Source: Chryseolinea serpens (GTDB lineage Bacteria > Bacteroidota > Bacteroidia > Cytophagales > Cyclobacteriaceae). From it: a DNA stretch of 64,000 nucleotides. Location: contig NZ_FQWQ01000003.1 in NCBI RefSeq assembly GCF_900129725.1, positions 530,686 to 594,685 on the forward strand. Reading direction: 5' to 3'. Position numbers and translations under genes: made by a program. A model generated the notes under the pieces. That model was not told the origin of the DNA. It worked only from the letters and a program-made list of their open reading frames with translations, and did not search any database. Below are positions 8,454-17,458 of this stretch, one piece after another; the stretch's first letter is position 1; the number at the start of each line of letters is the position of its first letter.

Positions 8454-10148
8454 ATGAAGAGTATTTACCTGAAACACCTGTTTACCGCTATGGTGCTGGT
8501 GTTGGGACTGGGAATGCCAACCCTGCTTCGCGCCCAGGAGGAGCGAACCCTGGGTCCCGTTTCCGGCACGTATGCCATCACGAACGTTACCGTTATCCAG
8601 GCCCCCGGACGCAAGCTGGACATGGGCACTGTGGTGATCAAAAACGGGATCATCACCGCCGTTGGAAAAGGCATCGCCGTTCCACCCGAAGCCATCGTCA
8701 TTAAAGGCGACAGCCTCTTTGTGTACGCCGGCTTTATCGACGGTCTCTCCCGCACGGGCGTCATCAAACCCAAAGAAGAAACAAAAGAGAAAGTAAAGGA
8801 TCCGGGCAACCCGCCCCCGGATCGCGCGGGCATCACACCGCAAAACGACGTGCGCAATTTTCTGAGCCCGACCGATAAAACGGTGGAAGATCTGCGCGCC
8901 CTGGGTTTCACTACCGCGCAAGTGGTTCCTTATGGAGGTATGCTGCCCGGCAATGCCGCGGTGGTGTCGCTCGGCGGAAAGTCGGCCGATGAAATGGTGC
9001 TGGCTTCGAAGACCGCACTCTATTCGGAGTTTACTACAGCCGAACGTATCTATCCCGCCACCGTGCTGGGTGTGATGGCCAAGTATCGTGAATTGTACCG
9101 GCAGGCAGCGCAGGCAAAATCCTATGAATCGCTCTATGCCTCCAATCGCACCGGACTTGAGCGTCCTTCGCCCGACCGGATCCTGGAAGCGTTCTATCCC
9201 GTCATCGACAAGCGCGAACCCGTGTTGTTCAAAGCCGAAAAAATACTCGACGTTCAACGCGCCATCACCCTTCAGACTGACTTAGGTTTCTCCCTGGTGG
9301 CGGCCAACGTGAAAGAAGGATGGGATGTGCTCCCGAAAATAAAATCCGGCAACGTGAAAGTATTCCTGAGTCTCGATCTTCCCGAAGAAAAGAAAGATGA
9401 GAAAAAGGACGACAAGAAAGATGTGAAGAAAGAAGAGAAGGCAAAGCCTGATCCGGAGAAAGACAAACTGGAAAAACGCAAGGCTGAATTTGTGACCCTG
9501 TATGCCGCACAACCCACGGCTTTTCAAAAGGCCGGTGTTCCTTTCGGGTTCTCCACTCTCACTGCCAAAACAAAAGATATTCCCGCCAATTTGCGGCGCA
9601 TGATCAAGGAAGGTCTCACCGAAGACCAGGCGTTGGCCGCACTCACGATAAACGCAGCACAAATTCTGGGCATGTCCGACCGGTTGGGTTCCATCGACAA
9701 TGGCAAGATCGCCAACCTCGTCATCACGCGTAAACCTTATTTCAATGAGAAAGCGCAAGTGCGTTATGTGTTTGTGGATGGCGTAGTCTATAAATATGAG
9801 CCGAAAGAGGAGAAGAAAGCGGACGCAAAGAAAATTGACGTCAGCGGCACGTGGTCCTATTCTATCGAGACACCACAAGGTGCGAACACCGGTAAACTGA
9901 AGTTGAAGAAGCAAGGCGACAACTACAGCGGCACCATCACCTCACAGTATGCTGATAAAGAGGTTGAACTGAAAACGGTATCGCTGGACAACAATCAATT
10001 GACGTATTCCTATTCGCTCCAGGTTGAAGGCAGCACGGTCAACGTAGACGCTGCGGTCACCGTTGACGTCGATACCTTCGAGGGCTCCGTGACCACCGCT
10101 CAGTATGGAAGCTTTCCCACCAAGGGCACAAAGGATCCCAATCGCTAA
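8454..10148 (+). CDS. Amidohydrolase-like secreted protein lacking metal ligands
   Basis: The 564-residue protein has a signal peptide (about 1-27, LLRAQ), the amidohydrolase beta-sandwich entry (NGIITAVGKGI) and a TIM-barrel-like core ending in NGKIANLVITRKPY. The metal-binding HxH expected after the PG-x-ID motif is absent (AGFIDGLSRTG), and the later histidines and aspartate are also missing, so it is probably not an active hydrolase. A Lys/Glu-rich segment lies near residues 306-345, and a C-terminal beta domain (about 460-560; VSGTWSYSIETPQG) extends it beyond its two paralogues. It is the first of three tandem paralogues, 12 bases before the next. Confidence 0.85.
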   Translation: MKSIYLKHLFTAMVLVLGLGMPTLLRAQEERTLGPVSGTYAITNVTVIQAPGRKLDMGTVVIKNGIITAVGKGIAVPPEAIVIKGDSLFVYAGFIDGLSRTGVIKPKEETKEKVKDPGNPPPDRAGITPQNDVRNFLSPTDKTVEDLRALGFTTAQVVPYGGMLPGNAAVVSLGGKSADEMVLASKTALYSEFTTAERIYPATVLGVMAKYRELYRQAAQAKSYESLYASNRTGLERPSPDRILEAFYPVIDKREPVLFKAEKILDVQRAITLQTDLGFSLVAANVKEGWDVLPKIKSGNVKVFLSLDLPEEKKDEKKDDKKDVKKEEKAKPDPEKDKLEKRKAEFVTLYAAQPTAFQKAGVPFGFSTLTAKTKDIPANLRRMIKEGLTEDQALAALTINAAQILGMSDRLGSIDNGKIANLVITRKPYFNEKAQVRYVFVDGVVYKYEPKEEKKADAKKIDVSGTWSYSIETPQGANTGKLKLKKQGDNYSGTITSQYADKEVELKTVSLDNNQLTYSYSLQVEGSTVNVDAAVTVDVDTFEGSVTTAQYGSFPTKGTKDPNR

Positions 10149-10160
10149 GACTTAAACCTC

Positions 10161-11540
10161 ATGAACACCATGAAAAAGATATTCTACAGTTTCGCGTTGC
10201 TCGCCCTGGTCACCTTCGCCCATGCGCAGGTGGAGCGTGGCAACCTCCTGATAAAAAACGGCACCGTGCTGACGGTGACCAAAGGCACATTTGAAAATAC
10301 AGACGTGCTGGTGAAAGACGGCAAGATCACCCAGATCGGCAAAAACATCGCCGCTCCCGCAGGCGTGAAAGTGATCGATGCTACGGGACAATTTGTGATG
10401 CCCGGCATCATCGATGCACACTCCCACGCCGGCCTCGACGCCATCAACGAAGCCACCAGCCCCGTGACGGCAGAAGTATTTACCGGCGACGTGTTGAACC
10501 CTTTCCAAGTTACGTTGTACCGTGCACTCGGCGGCGGCGTAACGACCATTCACGCCATGCACGGCTCGGCGAATGCGATCGGCGGCCAGTGTGAAACGAT
10601 CAAGTTGCGCTATGGGGTAAAAGACGGCGACGGTCTTCGCATGGAAGGCGCGCCGCGTACCATCAAGTTCGCCCTCGGCGAAAACCCTACCCGTGTTCAC
10701 GGCGGTGGCAGCAGCATTGTGCCGCGCACCCGCATGGGCGTGGAGTTTGTGATCCGCGAGTCGTTCAGCAAAGCCAAGGAATACATGGAGGCGTGGGACA
10801 AGTACAACAAAGCCAAAACACAAAAAGGCTTTCGTGGCACGCCGCCCGCTTACAACCTCCGTTTGGAAACGCTGGCGGAGATCCTGAAAGGCAACATCAT
10901 CATTCACTGTCACAGCTATCGCGCCGACGAGATCAATATGCTGTTGAACGTGTGTAAAGATTTCGGTGTAAAACGATTGGTCTTCCAGCACGTGAACGAA
11001 GGTTTTAAAGTAGCCCCCGAATTGGCAAAGTTCGGTGCCATGGCATCGGTGTTTGCCGACTGGTGGGCCTATAAATTTGAAGTGTATTACTCCACGGCCT
11101 ACAACGCCGCCATCCTCACGCGCAACGGCGTGGTGACCTCCATCAACTCCGACGACGCCGAGCTGATGCGCCACCTCTATCATGAAGCCGCCAAAACCCA
11201 AAAGTATGGCAACCTCTCCGACGACGAGGCGCTGGCCCTGATCACGCTGAATCCCGCCAAGCAACTGGGCATCGATGCGCGGGTAGGTTCATTGGAAGTG
11301 GGCAAGGAAGCAGACATCGCCATCTTCAATTCGCATCCGCTCTCATCCTACACCATCCCCATGATCACCGTGGTGGACGGCGTCGTACGCTTCGATCGCG
11401 AGAAGGATGCCGATGACGTGCGCATCTATGTGGACCCCACCCAGGCAGTTGACATCGCCACCATCCAGGGCGGCGAGCAAGAAGATCATTGCATGGACGG
11501 CGCGGAAGATGCGTTTGGTAAATTGTTTGGCCTTAACTAA
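10161..11540 (+). CDS. Secreted amidohydrolase with intact metal site
   Basis: The 459-residue protein has a signal peptide (about 1-22, THAHAQ-like end) and an amidohydrolase fold related to imidazolonepropionase and prolidase-type enzymes. Visible metal ligands are His87 and His89 (IDAHSH), His249 or His251 (HCHSY), His277 (FQHVNEG) and Asp331 (NSDDAEL), so this member should be catalytic, hydrolysing a C-N bond in the periplasm or outside the cell. Substrate unknown. It lies between two paralogues that lack these residues, 12 bases after the first and 9 bases before the third, so the three are one transcription unit and may form a mixed complex. Confidence 0.9.
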   Translation: MNTMKKIFYSFALLALVTFAHAQVERGNLLIKNGTVLTVTKGTFENTDVLVKDGKITQIGKNIAAPAGVKVIDATGQFVMPGIIDAHSHAGLDAINEATSPVTAEVFTGDVLNPFQVTLYRALGGGVTTIHAMHGSANAIGGQCETIKLRYGVKDGDGLRMEGAPRTIKFALGENPTRVHGGGSSIVPRTRMGVEFVIRESFSKAKEYMEAWDKYNKAKTQKGFRGTPPAYNLRLETLAEILKGNIIIHCHSYRADEINMLLNVCKDFGVKRLVFQHVNEGFKVAPELAKFGAMASVFADWWAYKFEVYYSTAYNAAILTRNGVVTSINSDDAELMRHLYHEAAKTQKYGNLSDDEALALITLNPAKQLGIDARVGSLEVGKEADIAIFNSHPLSSYTIPMITVVDGVVRFDREKDADDVRIYVDPTQAVDIATIQGGEQEDHCMDGAEDAFGKLFGLN

Positions 11541-11549
11541 GCAGAACTC

Positions 11550-12848
11550 ATGAAACGAAAAATTCAATATATACTCGCATTGGCCGTGCTCATCAGCATG
11601 ACCGTGCAGGCCCAACAGCCAAAAGGAAAATACGCCACGTTCGCGTTGACGCACGCTACCATTCAAACGGTGACCAAAGGGATCATCCAGGATGGCACCG
11701 TCATTCTCAGCCAGGGCAAGATCACGGCGGTGGGCGCCAACGTATCCATCCCTGCCGGTGCGGAAGTGGTGGATTGCAAAGGCAAGTGGATCTATCCCGG
11801 CCTCATCGACGGCGGCACGACGCTGGGCTTGAGTGAGGTGGGCTCCGATTCCCGCACACAAGATTTCAATGAAGTGGGTGATGTCATTCCCCAGATGAAA
11901 GCGCTCACGGCAGTCAATCCGAACTCAGCGTTGATCCCCGTAACCCGCATCAGTGGTGTGACCACGGTCATTGCTGCGCCGGAAGGCGATCTCGTTCCGG
12001 GAACGGCGGCGCTGATCAACCTGTATGGCTATACGCCGGATCAAATGTATGCCGGATTTGAGGGCGTGGTGTTGAATTTCCCGAACACCGGCCGCAAGGG
12101 ATTCTTCGACCGTCGCACGGATGAGGACATCAAGAAGGCTGCTGAGAAGGCGATGACACGGATCAACTCGGTTTGGGAGATGGCGGTGCAATATTACAAA
12201 CTCGATTCTGCCACGAAATCAAAAGGCGTGGGCTACTACCCTGAAATGGAGGCGTTGCTCCCGGTAGTGAAAGGCGAACGGACTTTGATGATCGAAGCCA
12301 ATGCTTCCAAGGATATACAAGCGGCGCTGAAGTGGGTGAAGGATCATAAAGTGAAAAAAGTGATCCTGACCGGCGTGGCCGAGGGATGGCGTGTTGCTGA
12401 TGAAATTGCAAAGGCCAATATTCCCGTGGTGGCCGGCCCTGTGCAAGAGCTTCCTACGCGTGACTACGATCGTTATGACAAACCGTATGCAAATCCCGGC
12501 TTGCTGAAAAAGGCCGGTGTCAAAGTAGCACTGCGCACTGCACAAGCTTCGAATGTACGCAACCTTCCGTATCACGCGGCTTTTGCGGCTGCCTATGGAT
12601 TGGGTAAGGAAGAAGCGTTGCGTGCTGTGACCATCGTGCCGGCGGAGATCTTTGGTGTGTCTGATAAACTGGGGTCGATCGAGGTGGGTAAGAACGCTAC
12701 CGTGTTGGTAAGCGATGGCGATCCTTTCGAGACCAAAACCAACATCTTGCAGGTGTACATCGATGGATGGCAGGTGCCGATGGTGAGCCGTCAGACATTA
12801 TTGTATGATGAGTTCTTGCATCGTGATCCGGGGGTGACGAAAAATTAA
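11550..12848 (+). CDS. Amidohydrolase-like secreted protein lacking metal ligands
   Basis: The 432-residue protein has a signal peptide (about 1-21) and the same fold as the preceding enzyme, with SIEVGKNATVLVSDGDPF near the C terminus as in imidazolonepropionase-like proteins. Aligned with its neighbour, HSH becomes GGT (LIDGGTTLG), HCHSY becomes EANAS, FQHVNEG becomes LTGVAEG and the NSDDAE aspartate is replaced by TAQAS. All five metal positions are therefore lost. It is either a structural partner of the active paralogue or a binding protein. It is the last gene of the operon and is followed by a repeat hairpin. Confidence 0.88.
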   Translation: MKRKIQYILALAVLISMTVQAQQPKGKYATFALTHATIQTVTKGIIQDGTVILSQGKITAVGANVSIPAGAEVVDCKGKWIYPGLIDGGTTLGLSEVGSDSRTQDFNEVGDVIPQMKALTAVNPNSALIPVTRISGVTTVIAAPEGDLVPGTAALINLYGYTPDQMYAGFEGVVLNFPNTGRKGFFDRRTDEDIKKAAEKAMTRINSVWEMAVQYYKLDSATKSKGVGYYPEMEALLPVVKGERTLMIEANASKDIQAALKWVKDHKVKKVILTGVAEGWRVADEIAKANIPVVAGPVQELPTRDYDRYDKPYANPGLLKKAGVKVALRTAQASNVRNLPYHAAFAAAYGLGKEEALRAVTIVPAEIFGVSDKLGSIEVGKNATVLVSDGDPFETKTNILQVYIDGWQVPMVSRQTLLYDEFLHRDPGVTKN

Positions 12849-12862
12849 ATGCAGATTTGAAC

Positions 12863-12950
12863 CGCCCCGCTTTCGCTAAAGCTTCAGCGGGCAAGAAAGA
12901 CGCAAAGTCAACGCAAAGGAATTTCTTTGCGTCCTTTGCGTCTTAGCGGT
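12863..12950. repeat. GCAAAG-type intergenic double hairpin
   Basis: Two hairpins follow each other between convergent genes: one at about 12863-12892 (GCCCCGCT against AGCGGGC), and one at 12897-12944 in which a GACGCAAAG-rich arm pairs with CTTTGCGTCCTTTGCGTCTT, two bases being unpaired. The sequence continues into TAGCGGTTT. A relative lies at 52651-52751. No T run follows, so it is a repeat rather than a standard terminator, although it could stop convergent transcription. Confidence 0.65.
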
Positions 12951-12967
12951 TTATACCTTGTAGCTCC

Positions 12968-13711
12968 TCAACTCCCCATCCAAGCCCTGAACTCCGGCGC
13001 CGTCTCCTTACTTACGAAAATCTCCTCTTGCATCTCGGGCTTTATAAAAATCCGGATCTTTCCGTTGTCCGGCTTAAACCGCTCAATAGATTTTAAGTGT
13101 GCTAAAAATTTCCGGTTCAACCGGAAGAACTTGTTCCGGTCCACCATTGCCTCGAGTTCACCTAAGTTTTTATCGACAATCAACTGTCGCCCGGAAAAAT
13201 CGCGTGCAAACACGATTTTGTGTTCTGTATAAAAGTAGGCCACCTCATCCAACTCCAACGCAATGAACTCGGTGCCCTTTCGCGCCACGATCCTGTTCTT
13301 GGCCGGTGCCTGCTGTTGCTGTAAGAACTTTAATACGTTGCCCTGAAGAAAATGACGCTCCAGTGTTTTTACTTTTTCCAGCGACCGCTTCAGCTTTTCT
13401 TCTGTAACGGGTTTTAAGAGATAGTCGATCGCGTTAAAAGCAAAGCTCTCCAACAGGTATTTGTCATAGGCCGTGGTGAAGATCACGGGGAAAGCGATGG
13501 GATGTTTCTTAAAGATCTCGAAGGAATGATCGTCGGAAAGCTGGATGTCTACGAAGGCCAGGTCGGGCGAGGGGTGGGATGGCAGCCATTGCAGTGCTTC
13601 TTTCACGCTGGTGATCTTGGCAACCACCTCGATGTGATCGTCCAGGGTCGTTAACATGGCTTCCAGCTTCGCCTGGGCAAGCAATTCGTCTTCGATGATA
13701 ATGACTTTCAT
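12968..13711 (-). CDS. LytTR-family response regulator
   Basis: The 247-residue protein has a receiver domain (about 1-116) with Asp55 in FVDIQLSDDHS and a LytTR DNA-binding domain (about 145-245) with FFRLNRKFLAH. It is encoded 39 bases downstream of a LytS-type kinase and should be its partner. Its order and length match the other LytTR regulator of the window (3684-4463), but this system has no pseudokinase and no repeat protein. Confidence 0.92.
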   Translation of the reverse strand: MKVIIIEDELLAQAKLEAMLTTLDDHIEVVAKITSVKEALQWLPSHPSPDLAFVDIQLSDDHSFEIFKKHPIAFPVIFTTAYDKYLLESFAFNAIDYLLKPVTEEKLKRSLEKVKTLERHFLQGNVLKFLQQQQAPAKNRIVARKGTEFIALELDEVAYFYTEHKIVFARDFSGRQLIVDKNLGELEAMVDRNKFFRLNRKFLAHLKSIERFKPDNGKIRIFIKPEMQEEIFVSKETAPEFRAWMGS

Positions 13712-13750
13712 GTGTACGATACGTAAGATAGGTTAGCCCATACTTTTATT

Positions 13751-14803
13751 CTAAATCCGGATCAAGGGAAGCAGCACATAAAATACCTCAGCCGATTTTC
13801 CGGATTCGATTCCCTTTCCGGTGAGGATCTTAAAACGCTCGTCCAAATTTTTTAACCCAATATGAGACGAGTGTTGTAGGCTTCGTTTGGGTTGAAGATG
13901 ATTTTCGATCCTTAAAACGTCATGGTCCATATGGAAGTCGATGCGCAACGGTACGCGCTCCGAGATCTCGTTATGTTTTACGGCATTTTCAAGCGCGACG
14001 AACGCGGAGATGGGAGGGATGAGGAATTCTTTTTCGGTTGACCCGTTGAAATGTTTCTGCAAGTCAAGTGCCTTTCCAAATCGGAGGCGCAGGAGCTCCG
14101 CATATTTTTCCATGAAAGCAAACTCATCTTCCAGCACCACTAAGCTCCGGTCTTTTTGAGAAAGAATGTAGCGGTACACATCGGCGAGGTTTTCGGTGAA
14201 GAGTTTGGCCGTGGGAGGATGGGTGGAGATGAGGTAGGAGAGGCTGTTCAAGGAATTGAACATGAAGTGCGGATCAATTTGATTTTTCAGGGCCTCCAGT
14301 TCAGCTTCGGCTTTGGCTTTGGAAAGTTGTGCGTTACGGACTTGTTCACCTTGTTGTTCCTTCACCATAAAGACAGTTTCGTAAACGTGCGTCACAAACA
14401 GGACACAGATCACATTCACCAGGGTCACGATGAGGATCGTGTTCCACTTTACATCGAACCCCACCCACACATACCACATGCAGAGCCAGGCAATGGTGAG
14501 GGGCGATGTATAGAAGATGTTGTTCATGAAAAGGAGGATCAACTTTTCGATGGGCCGGTCGAACCACGTGAAGCGCTTGCGGGTGCGGAAAAGAAGGTAG
14601 CGGTTGCCGTGCCAGATCAGGGCGGCCAACGAAATGAAATAGACATAACCCAACCAATAGGCGCCATCGCGAATGCCCAGCGTACCAAACATGCCCGTCA
14701 GGTTTGGGATGGCGATGCCAAAAAACGGAATGCCGATGAGCCGGATGGTTTTATCATTCAGCTCGACCTGGGGTTCGGGCAGGGCGTTTTCCGGTTGAGA
14801 CAC
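13751..14803 (-). CDS. LytS-type sensor histidine kinase
   Basis: The 350-residue kinase has about four membrane segments (roughly 21-40, 50-70, 88-112, 118-140), a coiled-coil linker (about 147-170) and the His_kinase motif DPHFMFNSLNSLSYL with phospho-acceptor His179. The N box reads VALENAVKHNE and the end of the ATPase domain SSHIGLKNLDERF. The start appears to be GTG at 14803; the first ATG downstream would remove a membrane segment. It is divergent from the glyoxalase-like gene at 14905. Confidence 0.9.
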   Translation of the reverse strand: MSQPENALPEPQVELNDKTIRLIGIPFFGIAIPNLTGMFGTLGIRDGAYWLGYVYFISLAALIWHGNRYLLFRTRKRFTWFDRPIEKLILLFMNNIFYTSPLTIAWLCMWYVWVGFDVKWNTILIVTLVNVICVLFVTHVYETVFMVKEQQGEQVRNAQLSKAKAEAELEALKNQIDPHFMFNSLNSLSYLISTHPPTAKLFTENLADVYRYILSQKDRSLVVLEDEFAFMEKYAELLRLRFGKALDLQKHFNGSTEKEFLIPPISAFVALENAVKHNEISERVPLRIDFHMDHDVLRIENHLQPKRSLQHSSHIGLKNLDERFKILTGKGIESGKSAEVFYVLLPLIRI

Positions 14804-14904
14804 GTTTTCTTCCGTTTGGGTTTAGCGGACAGGTTTTGCAACTATAAAAATGACAATTTCAGGGAGCACTTACACGCTTTGCCAACAATATTTAAATACC
14901 TTAC

Positions 14905-15321
14905 ATGGAAACTACTACCCTACAAGCTATGAAAATCTCTCTCGGCCGCATGGTCGTTCTCGTGGAAGACTATGATGAAGCCCTCTTGTTCTACAAAAAT
15001 GTGCTGAACGCCCGCGTCCTTCACGACAACACCACACCCAACGGCCAGCGTTATTTGCACATCGGCTTTGACGAGGCGGACACCAGCGGCATCTGGTTCC
15101 TGAAAGCCGAGAACCCCCGCGAACAGTCGCGCGTAGGCAAACAAACCGATGGCCAACCCGCGTTTGTGCTCTACACCGAATCGCTGGACACGGTCTACAA
15201 ACGCCTTCTCGAACATGCGGTGCAGATCGCGAAGGAACCGGTGGTGATGGCCGATTATCAGTTCCTCCATTTTCGCGATCTGTATGGCAACGAGATCATC
15301 GTGGTGCAAATGAAATCCTGA
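14905..15321 (+). CDS. VOC/glyoxalase-superfamily protein
   Basis: The 138-residue protein is one VOC module pair: beta-alpha-beta-beta-beta units with LGRMVVLVEDYDEALLFYKNVL at the start (about 12-33) and FLHFRDLYGNEIIVVQ at the end (about 118-134). The final Glu of GNEIIVV is the usual metal-ligand position. Members include glyoxalase I, bleomycin-resistance proteins and dioxygenases; the substrate cannot be read from sequence. ATG at 14929 is an alternative start. Confidence 0.85.
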   Translation: METTTLQAMKISLGRMVVLVEDYDEALLFYKNVLNARVLHDNTTPNGQRYLHIGFDEADTSGIWFLKAENPREQSRVGKQTDGQPAFVLYTESLDTVYKRLLEHAVQIAKEPVVMADYQFLHFRDLYGNEIIVVQMKS

Positions 15322-15363
15322 CCCTTCCCAGTATATATACTCAAACCTAAACCTTAACAAACT

Positions 15364-15765
15364 ATGGAAGTTCAACCCAACTATCTGGCCGTGATCGTTG
15401 CGGCCCTGTCCACGTTTCTTGTCGGCGGTCTCTGGTATTCGCCCGCGCTTTTTGGAAAAGCCTGGATGCGTGAGAACGGATTCACGGAAGAGGGCATGAA
15501 AGGACGCAGCATGGCCAAGATCTTTGGTCTTGCGTTTTTTCTCGCCCTGATCTCGGCCATCAACCTGGCCATGTTCCTGGGACCCGAAAATCGCCCGGCC
15601 ATGGGTGCGTTGTGGGGCTTTGCCGCTGGCTTTGGCTGGGTGGCTACGTTTGTGGGCACGCACTATCTTTTTGAACGGAAATCGTTCACGTTGTTTCTCA
15701 TCAATGCCGGCTACAGTGTGGTGTCACTCACGCTCATGGGTGTGATCCTGGCCGCCTGGAGATAA
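15364..15765 (+). CDS. DUF1761 membrane protein
   Basis: The 133-residue protein has four hydrophobic helices (about 8-26, 50-70, 78-96, 108-130) and the family motif GGLWYSPALFGKAWM near the first helix, typical of DUF1761. The function of the family is unknown. It lies 42 bases after the glyoxalase-like gene and may be co-transcribed with it. Confidence 0.85.
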   Translation: MEVQPNYLAVIVAALSTFLVGGLWYSPALFGKAWMRENGFTEEGMKGRSMAKIFGLAFFLALISAINLAMFLGPENRPAMGALWGFAAGFGWVATFVGTHYLFERKSFTLFLINAGYSVVSLTLMGVILAAWR

Positions 15766-15909
15766 TTCCCCAAAACTTTTCCGCCCGGGTCCTGTTACAC
15801 CAGCAGTGCCGGGTGGAAGGATGTTTCAAAAAACTAATGCACGCTTTCGTTGCAGGGCTTGAATGTCTTTCGTATTTTCCTAAGCACAATACAACAACCC
15901 CCAACGATT

Positions 15910-16767
15910 ATGCAATGGCGAGGCAGAAGACAAAGCTCGAACGTAGACGACCAACGCGGCCGCAGTGGCGGTGGCGGCATGGCGGTTAAAGGAGGACTTG
16001 GAACGGTGGTGATCGTTTTGATCATCAGCCTCATCATGGGGAAAAACCCCCTCGAACTACTATCGCAAGTGCAGGGAACCGATGGTGGCGTCACCACGGA
16101 GCAAACGTCTCCCGACTATCAGCCCACGGCCGAAGAACAAGAACTCAGCGAATTTGTAAAAGTTGTGCTCGCCGACACCGAGGATGTGTGGCACAGCATC
16201 ATGAAAGATTATCGCGAGCCCACACTGGTCATGTTCACCGGCCAGGTGCAATCCGCTTGCGGCACGGCGAGTTCATCCACCGGTCCCTTCTATTGCAGCG
16301 AAGACGAGCGCGTTTACATTGATCTCAGTTTCTACCAGGAACTGAAGGACCGTTTTGAAGCCCCAGGCGATTTTGCTCAAGCCTATGTCATCGCCCACGA
16401 AGTAGGTCACCACGTGCAACATCTTTTGGGCATCACCGACAAAGTCCATTCCATGCAAGGCAGCCTGAGCCAGGAAGAATACAACAAGCTCTCCGTAAAA
16501 CTTGAACTGCAAGCCGACTTCCTCGCCGGCGTCTGGGCCAACCACGCCCAAAGTATGAGCAAGATCCTTGACCCGGGAGACATTGATGAAGCCCTCAACG
16601 CCGCCAGCGCCATCGGCGACGATCGTTTGCAAAAACAAGCCCAAGGCTACGTCGTCCCTGATTCATTCACCCACGGCACCTCTGCGCAACGGATGAAGTG
16701 GTTCAAGAAAGGTTTTGAAACGGGCGATGTAAATCAAGGAGACACGTTCAATACAAATAACCTGTAA
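15910..16767 (+). CDS. Neutral zinc metallopeptidase, YpfJ family
   Basis: The 285-residue protein begins MQWRGRRQSSNVDD, the hallmark N terminus of the family, which fixes the start at 15910; an in-frame TTG at 15850 would add an unrelated extension. A glycine-rich stretch precedes one membrane helix (about 33-48). The zinc site HEVGHH sits near residue 160, with the downstream ELQADFLAGVWA helix supplying a further acidic ligand. The catalytic domain probably faces the periplasm. Substrates are unknown. It stands alone, about 140 bases after the DUF1761 gene. Confidence 0.92.
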   Translation: MQWRGRRQSSNVDDQRGRSGGGGMAVKGGLGTVVIVLIISLIMGKNPLELLSQVQGTDGGVTTEQTSPDYQPTAEEQELSEFVKVVLADTEDVWHSIMKDYREPTLVMFTGQVQSACGTASSSTGPFYCSEDERVYIDLSFYQELKDRFEAPGDFAQAYVIAHEVGHHVQHLLGITDKVHSMQGSLSQEEYNKLSVKLELQADFLAGVWANHAQSMSKILDPGDIDEALNAASAIGDDRLQKQAQGYVVPDSFTHGTSAQRMKWFKKGFETGDVNQGDTFNTNNL

Positions 16768-16837
16768 CCCTGTTCTCGCGGGCTCCGTTTGCAATGCTCA
16801 GGGCAATAGCTTAGGTATTGCCACTACAGAAATCAGC

Positions 16838-17458
16838 ATGCTCCAAAACCGCGTCGACCCATTTGGCAATCTCATCAAAACCAAAGCACGCGGTGCATGG
16901 ATGGGGAATCGTGGCGTCATTCATAATGAAAACCAGGAGATCCTTCGTCCCTTCAAATTAAAAGCATGGATAATCTGCAAACTTCAATTTAAAGGAAGAC
17001 ACAGAAAGATCATGTCGCCCAACCGGTGGACAGAACTTTTTTTCCTGGACGAAGCCACGGCCTTTGCTGCCGGCCATCGTCCCTGTTTCGAATGCCGCAG
17101 AGAAGATGCTGGCAAATTCAAAACGTTTTGGCTAAAGGGAAATCCCGAGTATGCCTTCGATAAAAAAACTTCCATCCAAAAGATCGATGAGATCATGCAC
17201 GGCGAAAGAATAGACCGCCAGGGATCAAAAGTAGTTTTTGAAGAAGACGTCCACAGCCTTCCTAATGGTTGTTTTGTCTTGCATAATGATGGCCCATTTT
17301 TAGTGCTCAACAAAATGTTGTTGCCATGGTCACCCTCCGGCTATCTGCAGGGCATCCCTTTCCCACAAGTGGGCAAAGTATCCGTGCTCACACCAAAATC
17401 GGTCGTCAATGCTTTTCGGGCAGGCTATTTGCCGGAGATGGCTGTAGTGTTGTCCTGA
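16838..17458 (+). CDS. Conserved hypothetical protein with GHRPCFECR motif
   Basis: The 206-residue cytoplasmic protein is not assigned to a named family. A stretch around residues 66-85 (FLDEATAFAAGHRPCFECRR) resembles the zinc-ligand loop of Ada-type and related small metal-binding domains, where AAGHRPCxxC is common. No signal peptide or membrane segment is seen. Its last 34 bases overlap the 3' end of the convergent VCBS gene at 17425. Confidence 0.7.
   Translation: MLQNRVDPFGNLIKTKARGAWMGNRGVIHNENQEILRPFKLKAWIICKLQFKGRHRKIMSPNRWTELFFLDEATAFAAGHRPCFECRREDAGKFKTFWLKGNPEYAFDKKTSIQKIDEIMHGERIDRQGSKVVFEEDVHSLPNGCFVLHNDGPFLVLNKMLLPWSPSGYLQGIPFPQVGKVSVLTPKSVVNAFRAGYLPEMAVVLS

Noticed and set aside
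10152-11264. 370-codon open frame antisense to the active amidohydrolase
   Set aside because: Shadow of a gene with clear catalytic motifs.
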